From contig JAUCYS010000005.1 of NCBI GenBank assembly GCA_030373505.1, positions 1 to 64,000 on the forward strand: a stretch of DNA of 64,000 nucleotides. Direction: 5' to 3'. Below, piece by piece: positions 17,039 to 28,409 of this stretch (within the stretch, counting starts at the first letter, position 1; the number at the start of each line of letters is the position of its first letter). The DNA comes from Parasphingorhabdus sp. GTDB lineage: Bacteria > Pseudomonadota > Alphaproteobacteria > Sphingomonadales > Sphingomonadaceae. The notes under the pieces were generated by a model that made no database searches, was not told where the DNA came from, and was given only the letters and a program-made list of their open reading frames with translations. The position numbers and the translations under genes were made by a program.

Positions 17039-17911
17039 TTATTTTCTTTTCGGAAGGCGCGAGACCAATGAACTCGTGTCATTGCGCCCACCGCCTGCGG
17101 CCTGCACTTCAGCGTAAAATTGATCGACCAGAGCCGCCACTGGCAGAGTCGCGCCATTGGTGCGGGCTTCCTCGATCGCCAGCCCGAGATCCTTGCGCAT
17201 CCAGTCGACCGCAAAGCCAAAATCAAATTCATCCTTCGCCATGGTGCCCCAGCGATTGTCCATCTGCCAGCTCTGGGCAGCGCCGCCGGAAATGGCTTCA
17301 TGGACCTTGTCCAGGTCGAGCCTGCTCGCCTGGGCGAAGCGCAACGCTTCCGACAATCCCTCCAGCACACCGGCAATCGCGATCTGGTTGCACATCTTGG
17401 TCGTCTGCCCTGCTCCGGTGCGGCCGACATGGACGATCCGCGCCGCATAGGCCGCCATGACGGGTTCGGCGGCCGCAAAGGCTTCGTCACTGCCGCCGCA
17501 CATAATCGACAATTTGCCGTTCTCCGCTCCGGCCTGACCGCCGGAAACCGGAGCATCAACCACGTGAATGCCAGGCCCCTCGGCTTCCACCGACAGCTGC
17601 CGGGCAATGCGCGCCGACACCGTGGTATGATCAACGAACAAGCTGCCCGATGCCATGGTCGAGAAAGCCCCGTCGCGCCCCATCGTTACCGATGCAAGAT
17701 CATCGTCGTTGCCGACACAGCTGATCACGATCTCTTTGTCGCGCGCGGCTTCCGCCGGATTGTCGGCAATCGAGCCGCCATATTTGGCCACCCAGGCCTC
17801 TGCCTTGGTTCTGGTCCGGTTATAGACGGTCAGGTCATGTCCCGCTTTCGCCAGATGTCCGGCAATGGGTCCCCCCATCACGCCGATCCCGATAAATGCA
17901 ATTTTAGCCAT
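17039..17911 (-). CDS. NAD(P)-dependent beta-hydroxyacid dehydrogenase (3-hydroxyisobutyrate dehydrogenase type)
   Basis: This encodes a 290-residue enzyme of the HIBADH / tartronate semialdehyde reductase / glyoxylate-succinate semialdehyde reductase family. It starts with the Rossmann motif IAFIGIGVMGGPIAGHLAKAG. The substrate motif DAPVSGGQAGAENGKLSIMCGG, the catalytic-lysine helix GAGQTTKMCNQ and the C-terminal KDLGLAIEEA follow. The ATG at 17911 is used because upstream sequence is not family-like. It is divergent from ilvA with 76 bp between, and probably leads the operon with the amidohydrolase. The exact substrate is unclear. Confidence 0.92.
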   Translation of the reverse strand: MAKIAFIGIGVMGGPIAGHLAKAGHDLTVYNRTRTKAEAWVAKYGGSIADNPAEAARDKEIVISCVGNDDDLASVTMGRDGAFSTMASGSLFVDHTTVSARIARQLSVEAEGPGIHVVDAPVSGGQAGAENGKLSIMCGGSDEAFAAAEPVMAAYAARIVHVGRTGAGQTTKMCNQIAIAGVLEGLSEALRFAQASRLDLDKVHEAISGGAAQSWQMDNRWGTMAKDEFDFGFAVDWMRKDLGLAIEEARTNGATLPVAALVDQFYAEVQAAGGGRNDTSSLVSRLPKRK

Positions 17912-17987
17912 ATGCTTCCCTGTCCTTTTGTAACGCGCATAATCATTGTTTCCCTTGATGACCAGATGCGTTAGGGGCACTGACCAT

Positions 17988-19228
17988 ATGAACGATATCC
18001 AGACCATAGCTCGCCCATCCTTGGATTTTGATGATGTGAAAGCGGCCCACGACCGGATTAGAGGCCGGGTCGTCCATACGCCGACTCTGAAGAGCATTAC
18101 GCTGTCGCAGCTCAGCGGCGCGGAAGTCTTTCTCAAATTCGAAAATTTGCAGTTCACCGCTGCCTACAAGGAACGCGGAGCGCTCAACGCGCTGCTGCTG
18201 ATGGACGAAAGCAAGCGCAAGGCCGGCGTCATTGCCGCCTCGGCTGGCAATCACGCCCAGGGACTGGCCTATAACGCCAAGACGCTCGGCATCCCCGCAA
18301 CCATTGTCATGCCCAGCACCACGCCGATGGTGAAGGTCGAGCAGACTCGCGGCCATGGCGCTGAAATTGTCATCTTCGGCGGCAATTATGACGAGGCCTA
18401 TGCCCATGCCATGCTGCTCGCCGAGCAACGCGGCCTGACCTATATCCATGCCTTTGACGATCCTCGTGTCGCGGCCGGTCAGGGCACCGTGGCGATCGAA
18501 ATGCTGGAAGCGGTTCCTGATCTCGACCGGATGATCATCCCGATCGCGGCGGCGGCCTGTTTTCCGGGATGGCAACCGCAGCCAAGGCCATCAGGCCGGG
18601 AATCAAGCTGACCGGGGTGCAGGCGGCGCTATACCCCAGCATGTATGCCAAGCTGAACGGCAAGACCATGGCAGCCGGTGGCGATACGCTCGCCGAAGGC
18701 ATTGCCGTGCAGAATCCTTCCGAATTCACAGCGGCGATCATCAAGGATCATGCCGATGAAATTTTGCTGGTCAGCGAAGCCGAACTGGAAGGCGCCGTCA
18801 GCCTGCTGCTGCAGATCGAGAAAACCGTGGTCGAGGGTGCCGGTGCTGCCGGCCTTGCCGCGCTGCTGAGCAACAAGGAAAAATTTGCCGGCGAAAAAGT
18901 CGGGCTGGTGCTTTGCGGCGGCAATATCGACACAAGGCTGCTCGCCAATGTGCTGCTGCGCGATCTCGCTCGCTCGGGCCGCCTCGCCCGCCTCCGGCTG
19001 CATCTGCGCGATCAGCCCGGCGCGCTCTATAATGTCGTCAAGCAATTTGCCGAGCATGAGGTCAATATCATCGAGGTCTATCACCAGCGGGTGTTCACCA
19101 ACCTCCCCGCCAAGGGCCTGATCACCGATATCGAATGCGAAGCCAAGGATCGCGAGCAGCTGGAAGGCCTGATCGCCGATCTTAACAAGTCGGGCTATGA
19201 TGTGCGGCAGGTGGAACTGGCGGACTAG
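17988..19228 (+). pseudogene. ilvA: threonine ammonia-lyase with C-terminal ACT domain, frameshifted
   Basis: This PLP enzyme converts threonine to 2-oxobutanoate for isoleucine synthesis. Two overlapping frames together give one complete gene. The first has the PLP lysine (TAAYKERGALN, Lys61) and ASAGNHAQG up to DRMIIPI. The second resumes at SGMATAAKAIRPG and runs to a C-terminal ACT domain (LRLHLRDQPGALYNVV). At about 18545-18547 the expected PIGGGGLFSGM loop, which holds the PLP phosphate, reads one G short: ATC-GC-GGC-GGC instead of ATC-GGC-GGC-GGC. Uninterrupted translation would end at 18611, after about 207 residues, with no second half. The rest of the gene is undamaged, so the lesion is recent or a sequencing error. 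Confidence 0.88.
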
Positions 19229-19433
19229 CGGTTGAGGTAATGGGTGATTCGGAAGCGAAAGATTTCCGCTTCAAGACGTTTTCAGAAACTTCGTAACACC
19301 CTCATCCGGCCCATAGAAAACCGGAAATTTCATCCCAAAATCAAGCGGCACTGTGCGGACGCACAAGCAAGCGGGGAACCGGTCTCGTCTCTGGGCTATG
19401 ACGCGAACCGCCCGCACGGGGAGTTGAATTCTG

Positions 19434-21707
19434 TCAAGCCGCGCCGCGCAGCTTGGGGTTGTCAGCGTTGTTGGCGATAAAACCCAGAATCTCGCTCTCG
19501 GGCATCGCGCGCGCGAACAGGAAGCCTTGCAATTCATTGCAGCCTGCGAGTGACAGAAGTTGCCGCTGAGCGCTATTCTCCACGCCTTCGGCGGACACGG
19601 TAAGCCCCATCGCATGCCCAAGCGTCACAACCGACGCGACAATTGCGTTTGCCTCCGCGTCATGTCCCAGATTCTGTGTGAATGAACGGTCAATCTTGAT
19701 CTTGTCGACCTTGAAATCGCGCAAATAGGACAGGCTCGAATAGCCCGTGCCGAAATCATCCAGGGCTATCCTGAATCCCGCCTCGCGTAATGCGGCCAGA
19801 ATATCACGTGCGTTGACGTTCTCGTCGAGGAGCACGCTCTCGGTGATCTCCAGCTCGATCTGACATGGATCACACCGGGCCTCCCTAGTAATGGCAATTA
19901 ACCGCGCGGCAAGATCCGTTGACCGAAACTGGACGGGCGAGAGGTTGACCGCGATGAACAGACCCGGGCAATTGCGGGCCACACGGCAGGCTTGCGCCAG
20001 GACATGTTCCCCTATGGCGGAGATCAATCCGGTATCCTCTGCGATAGAGACAAACTCCTGGGGGAGCATTGTCCCGCGCGTCGGATGCTGCCAGCGCAGC
20101 AGAGCTTCAAGTCCGACAATTTTTCCTGATACCGCGTCTACCTCGGGCTGATAAAAAACCTCGAGCTCGGTCTGACTGTCGAGGGCATGACGCAGACCTA
20201 GTTCAAGCTCGCTGCGCAGCTTGATCGTCTCGTCCATCGTTGGCGTGAAGATGCGGTAACAATCCTTGCCTTCGCTTTTGGCGCGATAGAGCGCGATATC
20301 AGCCTTGCGCATGACATCGCCTCGGTCGGTCCCGGCTTCTGGTGCAAGTGCCACGCCGATGCTGACGCCGACATAGACTTTGCTGCCAAGCAGATCGAAG
20401 GGCTCTCTCACGCTTGCGAGGATGCGTTGGCAGAGCCGGTTAACACCCTTGCTGTCATGAATCTCGGATAGCAAAATCGTGAACTCGTCGCCGCCGATCC
20501 GGGCGACCGTGTCGGCCCCGCGCACGATTTTGCTCAGTCTGGCAGCAAATTGGCGAATCAGCATATCGCCCGCTGTATGCCCCATAGTGTCGTTGACTTG
20601 CTTGAAGCGGTCCAGATCGAGCACCAGTATGGCGCAATGCTCGCCCCGCCGGGCGCGCGCCATGGCCTGCTCCAGCCGATCCTGGAACAAGGCCCGGTTC
20701 GGCAGGCCGGTAAGAACATCATGAAAAGCCAGATGCTGAGCCTGTGCCTCGCTTGCGCTGAGGTCAATCATAGCGCTGGCTAGTCCGTAGCCGGAGCGCC
20801 ATAGTGAGCGCAGCAGCAGCCCCATGACACCGACCATGACGAGCACCAGAGCGGCAAACATCGGGCCAAGGATTTTAAGGATGCGGCTGCCCGGCAGATC
20901 GGGTTTCCAGATAATATATCCGACTGTCTTGCCTTGGCCATCGACGAACGGAACCATGGCTTCGTCAGATTTTACGCTCGGCAACCGCGAATAGCGTGGA
21001 CTGTCGATCATGCTCCATTCGGCCATCTCCCGGAGGAAGGTGCCGTCGAGAAAACGCACGCTGACGATAACCGGAACTTCGGCCGCGTCGGCACTCACGC
21101 CGGACCCGAACAGCATGGCGCTTGCCGCTGCCGGTCGCCCGTCCACCAGCGTTACGTAAGATTCGTACACCGTATCTTGTTGGGTCAGTTCGGTTGGGCT
21201 CTGCGGAGCGGTGGCCGGAGAAAGACCGCCAGGATAGCGGGCGCGCGCCTGTGACCGCACAGATGCAATCATCGGCTTCAGTTCGGTGGCAAGCCTGTCC
21301 AGGCGCGGCTGTCCGATCGAGCTGCCGCTTTCATAACCGTAAAATGGAAGATTCCCGGCATCGACGAAAAAGCTGATGTCGTGCTTGAACATGCGGCTGG
21401 CCCACGCACTGACTTGGGCATTATACCATGTGCCGCTGGCGGGTTGTTCGGCGAGACGCCTCGGGCGCTGATCCCACCGTCCGATAACCTGTTGCTCATA
21501 ACTGAGCTGATCGGCGCTGGTACTCAGACCGAGCTTGGTGATTTGGGCCTGCTGCTCAACCGACACCGCATTGCTGGTACTGGTTGTCCAGTACAGGACG
21601 AATGCAGCGACCAGCACGACAGCTATAATCAGCATACCGATGGGTGCCATGATATGGTGCTGAAAATGCCGGCGAAATGTTTCGAGATCGGTAGAGGCAA
21701 GCAACAT
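19434..21707 (-). CDS. CHASE4-GGDEF-EAL cyclic-di-GMP turnover protein
   Basis: This encodes a 757-residue inner-membrane sensor. An N-terminal membrane helix (APIGMLIIAVVLVAAFVLYW) and a second near residue 290 flank a periplasmic CHASE4-like domain. The diguanylate cyclase domain has intact GGDEF (ARIGGDEFTILL, about residue 405) and the phosphodiesterase domain has EAL (VGLEALLRW, about residue 530) with AEDTGLI, NLSPVQF, ELEITES, DDFGTGYSSL and EGVE. Both activities could therefore be functional, with the balance set by the sensor. It is convergent with ilvA, and the 205 bp between hold nothing recognisable. Confidence 0.93.
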   Translation of the reverse strand: MLLASTDLETFRRHFQHHIMAPIGMLIIAVVLVAAFVLYWTTSTSNAVSVEQQAQITKLGLSTSADQLSYEQQVIGRWDQRPRRLAEQPASGTWYNAQVSAWASRMFKHDISFFVDAGNLPFYGYESGSSIGQPRLDRLATELKPMIASVRSQARARYPGGLSPATAPQSPTELTQQDTVYESYVTLVDGRPAAASAMLFGSGVSADAAEVPVIVSVRFLDGTFLREMAEWSMIDSPRYSRLPSVKSDEAMVPFVDGQGKTVGYIIWKPDLPGSRILKILGPMFAALVLVMVGVMGLLLRSLWRSGYGLASAMIDLSASEAQAQHLAFHDVLTGLPNRALFQDRLEQAMARARRGEHCAILVLDLDRFKQVNDTMGHTAGDMLIRQFAARLSKIVRGADTVARIGGDEFTILLSEIHDSKGVNRLCQRILASVREPFDLLGSKVYVGVSIGVALAPEAGTDRGDVMRKADIALYRAKSEGKDCYRIFTPTMDETIKLRSELELGLRHALDSQTELEVFYQPEVDAVSGKIVGLEALLRWQHPTRGTMLPQEFVSIAEDTGLISAIGEHVLAQACRVARNCPGLFIAVNLSPVQFRSTDLAARLIAITREARCDPCQIELEITESVLLDENVNARDILAALREAGFRIALDDFGTGYSSLSYLRDFKVDKIKIDRSFTQNLGHDAEANAIVASVVTLGHAMGLTVSAEGVENSAQRQLLSLAGCNELQGFLFARAMPESEILGFIANNADNPKLRGAA

Positions 21708-22264
21708 GCGTTTAGCCTTTCTCTGCCCCCAACACGAAGTAGAATCAGCACCTTAGGGATGGTTGATGTTCAAATAGTTAATAGGGAGAATTGGAACGCG
21801 CAGGGTCACTTTTGCCACCCATTGCCGCCATCCAACAAAAGTTCAGCGGTGAGGATAAGTGGGAATTTCAAAATTCGATCCGGCAGCGACAAGCCGCGCT
21901 ACCGAATTGTCGTGTCAAAGTCGGGCAGACTACCCGCGACACTTCAGCACTCGGCAATATTCCACGCTCGTCGAGGAACGGATTCAAGCAAGCGGAGTTG
22001 GGTATGAAACCACCTCGTTGAGGCGATCCAGGGCCTAAATCAATTACAAGCTGACGATTTAGCCGGTTGTGCGGGAAGAACCATTCTCACGCAATCATCC
22101 ATCTTCATTCCTGACCTTTGCGGGACAGTTATGCTCCAAGCAGGTGCCGGTCGTGATGGGGCCGGCAGGATAGTCTGACGAGCGAACGAACAGAAAATGA
22201 GGACTGAACAATCACCACAGATAGATCCACAAACATTTCGTCCGATCTCGACCATTGTGTTCAA
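21708..22264. other. 557-bp stretch without a supported gene
   Basis: Between the divergent GGDEF/EAL gene and the UvrA-like gene I find no reading frame with family resemblance. It looks more AT-rich than its surroundings. The promoter of the GGDEF/EAL gene must lie at its left end. At its right end, an ATG at 22197 opens a frame (MRTEQSPQIDPQTFRP...) that would join the UvrA-like frame after a one-base shift near 22262. Confidence 0.5.
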
Positions 22265-24739
22265 GTGCGCGGCGCGCGGGTTCACAATCTGAAGAATGTC
22301 GATATCGACGTGCCGCGCAATGCCCTGGTGGTCTTTACCGGCATCTCCGGGTCCGGAAAGTCGTCGCTTGCCTTCGGAACGCTGTTTGCGGAATCGCAGC
22401 GCCGCTATCTCGATTCCGTATCGCCCTTCGCGCGGCGGCTGATCGACCAGATCGGGGAACCGGATGTCGATAGCATAGACGGCCTCCCGCCAGCGGTCGC
22501 GCTGCAACAACAGCGGGGCACGCCGTCCGCGCGGTCTTCGGTCGGCAGCATTACGACGATTTCCAACGGCCTGCGCATGCTCTATTCCCGAGCGGGGCAA
22601 TATCCCGACGGCCAGCAGATATTATACGCCAACGCCTTCTCGCCCAACACACCGGAAGGCGCCTGCCCCCGGTGCCATGGCATCGGACGGGTGTTTGAAG
22701 TGACGGAAAAACTGCTCGTCCCCGATGACACGAAAACCATCCGCGATCGGGCCATCGCGGCATGGCCGCCAGCGTGGCAGGGTCAGAATCTGCGCAACAT
22801 TCTGGTGTCGCTCGGCCACGACATCGACAAGCCCTGGAAAGATCTGCCTCGAAAAACCAGGGACTGGATCCTGTTTACCGACGAGACACCCTCTGTGCCG
22901 GTGTACCCCGGTTTCGATGCTGACGAAGCGCGCGATGCGATGGAACGCGACCTGCCGCCAAGCTATATGGGAACATTTGCCAGCGCCAGAGCCTATATAT
23001 TGCACTCCTTTGCGACGACGCAAAGCCACCGCACCAAGAAGCGCGTCTCCCAGTTCATGGAGATTTCCGAATGTCCTGACTGCAACGGGAAAAAGCTGAA
23101 ACGCGAGTCCCTGTCGGTAAAGTTCACGGGGCTGGATATTGGCGAACTGTCGCAGCTGACGCTAACCGAACTGGCCGGTCGGCTGCGCGATACTGCGAAC
23201 GGCAAGGCAGCGGCGAACGACCCGCATCCCGAGAAATCGGTGGTGGCGCAGCGGATTGCCAGCGATATTCTGGCGCGCATCGAAGCGCTCACCGCTCTTG
23301 GCCTGGGCTATCTGTCGCTGGAACGCAGCACGCCCACCTTGTCGCCCGGCGAAATCCAGCGCTTGCGGCTGGCGACACAGATCCGCTCGCAACTGTTTGG
23401 TGTTGTCTATGTGCTGGACGAACCGTCGGCGGGATTGCACCCGTCCGACACCCAAGCGCTGCTTGGCGCGCTGGACGAGCTCAAAAAAGCCGGCAACTCG
23501 CTGTTTGTGGTCGAGCATGATGTCAGCGTGATCCAGCATGCCGACTGGATCGTGGATATCGGACCGGACGCGGGCACGCAGGGCGGCGAAGTGCTGTACA
23601 ATGGTCCGATTGATGGCCTCCGCGAAGTGAAACAGTCGCATACCGGGCAATATCTGTTCGCTCGCGATAGCGCTGCGCAGCGCACGCCACGTCAGCCAAC
23701 CGGCTGGCTGAAGCTGGAGCAAGTCGAGCGTAACAACTTACAAAATCTTGATGTTGAATTTCCCCTCGGGGTTCTTGCCACCGTCACCGGCGTGTCCGGT
23801 TCCGGCAAATCAAGTCTGGTCGGCCAGGCTCTTGTGGAACTCGTTGGCGAGGCTCTGGGGCAAAAGAGACAGATCGAAACCGCCAGTGACGAAACGGAGC
23901 TGTTGGAGCAAGAACTGGAAACCGCCACGCGCGGCCGGATCGGGGGCGGCATGGAGCATATTGGACGCCTGGTCACAGTGGACCAAAAGCCGATCGGTCG
24001 CACGCCGCGCTCCAACCTCGCCACCTATACCGGCCTGTTTGACCATGTCCGCAAATTGTTCGCGGCGACACCCGAAGCCAAAAAGCGCCGCTATGATGTC
24101 GGGCGTTTTTCCTTCAACGTCGCAAAGGGACGCTGTCCGAACTGCGAAGGGGCGGGTTTCGTCAGTGTCGAACTGCTGTTTCTGCCCAGCGTATACGCGC
24201 CCTGCCCGGTATGCCGCGGCCAGCGGTACAATCCCGAAACGCTGGAGATCACCTATAAGGCCAAGAATATTGCCGACATACTCGACATGACCGTCGATGG
24301 GGCGCACGCGTTTTTCTCGGATGAACCGCCGGTTTTGCGTGCGCTTTCGGCCTTGATCGAGGTCGGGCTCGGTTATTTGCGGCTTGGCCAGTCTGCAACG
24401 GAACTTTCCGGCGGCGAGGCACAGCGCATAAAGCTGGCAACGGAACTGCAGCGCGTCGGGCGCAGCGAAACGCTGTATGTTCTGGACGAACCCACCACCG
24501 GATTACATCCTGCCGACGTGACGCTGCTGATGGCGCAGCTGAACCGGCTGGCCGATGCCGGCAACTCGGTCATTCTCGTCGAACATAATATGCTGGTGGC
24601 CAGAAACAGCGACTGGATCATCGATATTGGGCCCGGAGCCGGTGACGAGGGCGGCAAGGTCGTCGCGCAGGGCGCACCTGCGCAAGTGGCCAAATCAACG
24701 GGCAGTCGAACCGCTCCTTTCCTGTTTCCCAAGCCGTAG
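22265..24739 (+). CDS. UvrA-like ABC ATPase (excinuclease subunit A homologue, non-canonical)
   Basis: This encodes about 824 residues of a UvrA-family protein with two ABC ATPase halves. It shows Walker A GISGSGKSSLAF and GVSGSGKSSLVG, zinc modules CPRC...CPDC and CPNC...CPVC, and signatures LSPGEIQRLRLA and LSGGEAQRIKLA, each followed by VLDEP. It is shorter than housekeeping UvrA (about 950) and resembles the UvrA2/DrrC-like group linked to drug or DNA-damage tolerance. The 5' end is doubtful. GTG at 22265 is the only usual start after the stop at 22205-22207, lacks a ribosome-binding site and removes the first residues before VRGARVHNL. The better ATG at 22197 is one base out of frame. 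Confidence 0.85.
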   Translation: MRGARVHNLKNVDIDVPRNALVVFTGISGSGKSSLAFGTLFAESQRRYLDSVSPFARRLIDQIGEPDVDSIDGLPPAVALQQQRGTPSARSSVGSITTISNGLRMLYSRAGQYPDGQQILYANAFSPNTPEGACPRCHGIGRVFEVTEKLLVPDDTKTIRDRAIAAWPPAWQGQNLRNILVSLGHDIDKPWKDLPRKTRDWILFTDETPSVPVYPGFDADEARDAMERDLPPSYMGTFASARAYILHSFATTQSHRTKKRVSQFMEISECPDCNGKKLKRESLSVKFTGLDIGELSQLTLTELAGRLRDTANGKAAANDPHPEKSVVAQRIASDILARIEALTALGLGYLSLERSTPTLSPGEIQRLRLATQIRSQLFGVVYVLDEPSAGLHPSDTQALLGALDELKKAGNSLFVVEHDVSVIQHADWIVDIGPDAGTQGGEVLYNGPIDGLREVKQSHTGQYLFARDSAAQRTPRQPTGWLKLEQVERNNLQNLDVEFPLGVLATVTGVSGSGKSSLVGQALVELVGEALGQKRQIETASDETELLEQELETATRGRIGGGMEHIGRLVTVDQKPIGRTPRSNLATYTGLFDHVRKLFAATPEAKKRRYDVGRFSFNVAKGRCPNCEGAGFVSVELLFLPSVYAPCPVCRGQRYNPETLEITYKAKNIADILDMTVDGAHAFFSDEPPVLRALSALIEVGLGYLRLGQSATELSGGEAQRIKLATELQRVGRSETLYVLDEPTTGLHPADVTLLMAQLNRLADAGNSVILVEHNMLVARNSDWIIDIGPGAGDEGGKVVAQGAPAQVAKSTGSRTAPFLFPKP

Positions 24740-24770
24740 CGGGAACAGGGGCGGTCTTGCAGAGTCCGCT

Positions 24771-25895
24771 CTAAACCGGCGCGGTCAGCCCCGCATCGCG
24801 CATGCCGCGCCAGACCTGCAGCGCCTGCACCGTTTCCGGCACATCATGCACGCGGACAATCTGCGCGCCCTGCTGGACCGCATGATGGGCAAAGGCTATC
24901 GAACCGCCGAGACGCTTGTCGACTGGCGCTTCCTTGGACAGCGCTCCAATCATCCGCTTGCGGCTGGCACCGATCAGCAGCGGCTGGCCAAGCGCGTGGA
25001 ACATCGCGATATTGTTCATCAGCGCGAGATTGTCGGCGAGCGACTTGCCGAAGCCGAGACCGGGATCGATGATGATCTTCTCGCGCTCGAAACCGGCGGC
25101 GACGACATCTGCAATCCTCTGCTCCAGCCAGTCGAGCGTGTCGGTGACGATATTGCCATAGCCATCGCCCTTGTGAGGGTCCTTGCCGCTCGAGGGCGCA
25201 TGCATCAGCACCACCGGACAGCCGGAAACCCCGGCGACTTCCAGCGATCTTTTGTCGTGCAGCAAGGCCGAGACGTCGTTGATCAGATGCGCGCCCGCGG
25301 CAATCGCCGCTTCCATCACCGCCGCCTTGCGCGTGTCGATCGAGAGCACCGCGCCGCAATGGGCCAGTCTCTCGATCAGCGGCTGCACGCGCTTGATCTC
25401 GTCGCCTTCCCAGACCGGATCCGCACCGGGCCTGGTGCTTTCACCGCCGATATCGAGAATCGAGGCGCCTGCCACGGCCATTTGCAGGCCCGCTTCGGCG
25501 GCCTGGTCCGGATCGTTCTGATGCTTGCCGCCGTCGGAAAAACTGTCCGGCGTGATATTGAGTATGCCCATGACATGCGGCTGGTCGAAGCGGATCACGC
25601 GCTCGCCGCAGGTCAGCGCCGGATGCTGGCGGGTCAGATGGGCAAATTGCGTGGCGGCGCGCTGCGCCAGAGGCTCTGGCAAGGCCTTTGACCATTCCGG
25701 CCACTGCGTAATATTGACCAGCCCTCGGCGGTTCGGTTTTCCCGCCTCAATAACCAGATATTCGATCTGAGAAAACCAGATCAAACTATTGTTCAATCTG
25801 GTATTTTTATCCTCATGCCATTGCGGACTGTCGACCAGTCCCACCGGCTTCAGATAGAGCCTGGAATCCGCGCCACATGCTTCCAATTCTTCCAA
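24771..25895 (-). CDS. folP: dihydropteroate synthase with N-terminal extension
   Basis: This condenses pABA with the pterin pyrophosphate in folate synthesis and is the sulfonamide target. The 374-residue protein has about 110 extra N-terminal residues before the conserved core VMGILNITPDSFSDGG. Then come DIGGESTRPGA, SIDTRKAAVMEAA, INDVSALLHD, DPGLGFGKSLADNL and GASRKRMIG. The extension is common in sphingomonads and has no known role. It lies 13 bp downstream of ccrM on the same strand, so it is probably cotranscribed with the methylase. Confidence 0.95.
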   Translation of the reverse strand: MEELEACGADSRLYLKPVGLVDSPQWHEDKNTRLNNSLIWFSQIEYLVIEAGKPNRRGLVNITQWPEWSKALPEPLAQRAATQFAHLTRQHPALTCGERVIRFDQPHVMGILNITPDSFSDGGKHQNDPDQAAEAGLQMAVAGASILDIGGESTRPGADPVWEGDEIKRVQPLIERLAHCGAVLSIDTRKAAVMEAAIAAGAHLINDVSALLHDKRSLEVAGVSGCPVVLMHAPSSGKDPHKGDGYGNIVTDTLDWLEQRIADVVAAGFEREKIIIDPGLGFGKSLADNLALMNNIAMFHALGQPLLIGASRKRMIGALSKEAPVDKRLGGSIAFAHHAVQQGAQIVRVHDVPETVQALQVWRGMRDAGLTAPV

Positions 25896-25908
25896 TCAAC
25901 CGCTCCTA

Positions 25909-27245
<1,337 letters not shown>

Positions 27246-27267
27246 GTTCAGCGATATTCTTGAAGAA

Positions 27268-27279
27268 ATTTTGCAAAAT
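27268..27279 (+). promoter_or_regulatory. palindrome upstream of the desaturase gene
   Basis: ATTTTGCAAAAT is a perfect 12-bp palindrome 98 bp before the desaturase start. It could be an operator for a lipid-sensing repressor; no such regulator is visible nearby, and short AT-rich palindromes also arise by chance. Confidence 0.3.
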
Positions 27280-27377
27280 CGGAGATAATCAAATTTGGTT
27301 CACAAAATGTTCCGCGCAGGCTATAGTTTTGGGCGACAGCGTTACTCAAAACCAATCGGCCGGGGGTCAGTGAACAG

Positions 27378-28409
27378 ATGGCGCGCAATTTTCGCGATCA
27401 ATATCAGCATGAATATGGCATCGCCCAGCAGAGCGATGAACCCCGTCCGCATCCCGGCGTTATCGTCGGCGGCGAGGCCGGGCGCGAAAAACGGCGCGAA
27501 TATGCGATCGTCTTCGGGTCCAAGATTTTCGGCTCGATCGCGGCGGTCTGGTACATGTTCACCTATGACACCGGCTGGGTCGAATGGTCGGCCTTCATCG
27601 CCGGCTATATCGTCCTGATGCTCGGGATCGTGCTCGGCTTTCACCGCTATTATTCGCACAAGGCGTTCGAGACCTCGGTGCCGATGCAATATATTCTGGG
27701 GGGAATGGCGCAGATGTCGATCCAGTCCTCGGTGCTGCGCTGGGCGTCCGATCACCGGCGCCACCATGCGCACAGCGACGAGCTCGGCGATGTGCACAGC
27801 CCCTGGATCGATGGCCGCGGCCGCCCGATGAGCAAGCTCAAGGGCATGTTTCACTCGCATTTCGGCTGGTTCATGGACGATTGCGTCACCGACATGAGCA
27901 TCTATGGCAAGGGGCTGGCCGACAATGAGGTCGTGCTCTGGCTGCACAAGACGCGCTGGTACTGGCTGGTCTTTTCGCTGATCATCTTTCCCGGCATCTG
28001 GGGTCTGGTCTTCGGCGGCTGGGATCATGTCATCGGCACGATCCTGATCGGCGGCTATTTCCGGACCTTCGTGGTGCTTCAGATCACCCTTGGCATATCG
28101 AGCTATGCCCATGTCGTCGGCTCGCAGCGGCACACCAAGGGCGTCGGCACCGCCAAGAACAGTTTCATCTTCTCGTTGCTGACCTTTGGCGAAGGCTGGC
28201 ACAATAACCATCACAAGCACCCGCGCGCCAGCTTTCAGGGCATGGCCTGGTGGGAGATCGATATCGCCGGCTATGTGCTGCTCCTGCTCGAGAAAATGGG
28301 TCTGGTCTGGAACGTCACCCGGCAGCCCAAATATATCAAGAGCGAGAGCGGCGAATGGGTCCTGGCGGACCGCAAGATCGCGCCAAATCCGGCCAAGGCC
28401 GAAGCCTAG
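27378..28409 (+). CDS. membrane acyl-CoA (fatty acid) desaturase
   Basis: This encodes a 343-residue di-iron desaturase that introduces a cis double bond into acyl chains at the inner membrane. The three histidine boxes are intact: HRYYSH (HxxxxH), DHRRHHAH (HxxHH) and [11 protein letters not shown] (HxxHH), with hydrophobic pairs between them ([32 protein letters not shown]). The length and motif spacing fit the delta-9 type. Its stop overlaps the convergent rnhB stop by 4 bp. The spacer to ccrM is shared with the methylation-site cluster, so desaturase expression may also feel GANTC state (inference). Confidence 0.93.
   Translation: MARNFRDQYQHEYGIAQQSDEPRPHPGVIVGGEAGREKRREYAIVFGSKIFGSIAAVWYMFTYDTGWVEWSAFIAGYIVLMLGIVLGFHRYYSHKAFETSVPMQYILGGMAQMSIQSSVLRWASDHRRHHAHSDELGDVHSPWIDGRGRPMSKLKGMFHSHFGWFMDDCVTDMSIYGKGLADNEVVLWLHKTRWYWLVFSLIIFPGIWGLVFGGWDHVIGTILIGGYFRTFVVLQITLGISSYAHVVGSQRHTKGVGTAKNSFIFSLLTFGEGWHNNHHKHPRASFQGMAWWEIDIAGYVLLLLEKMGLVWNVTRQPKYIKSESGEWVLADRKIAPNPAKAEA

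Noticed and set aside
19240-19275. Hairpin GAAGCG...CGCTTC between ilvA and the GGDEF/EAL gene
   Set aside because: Short stem with a bulge and no T tract.
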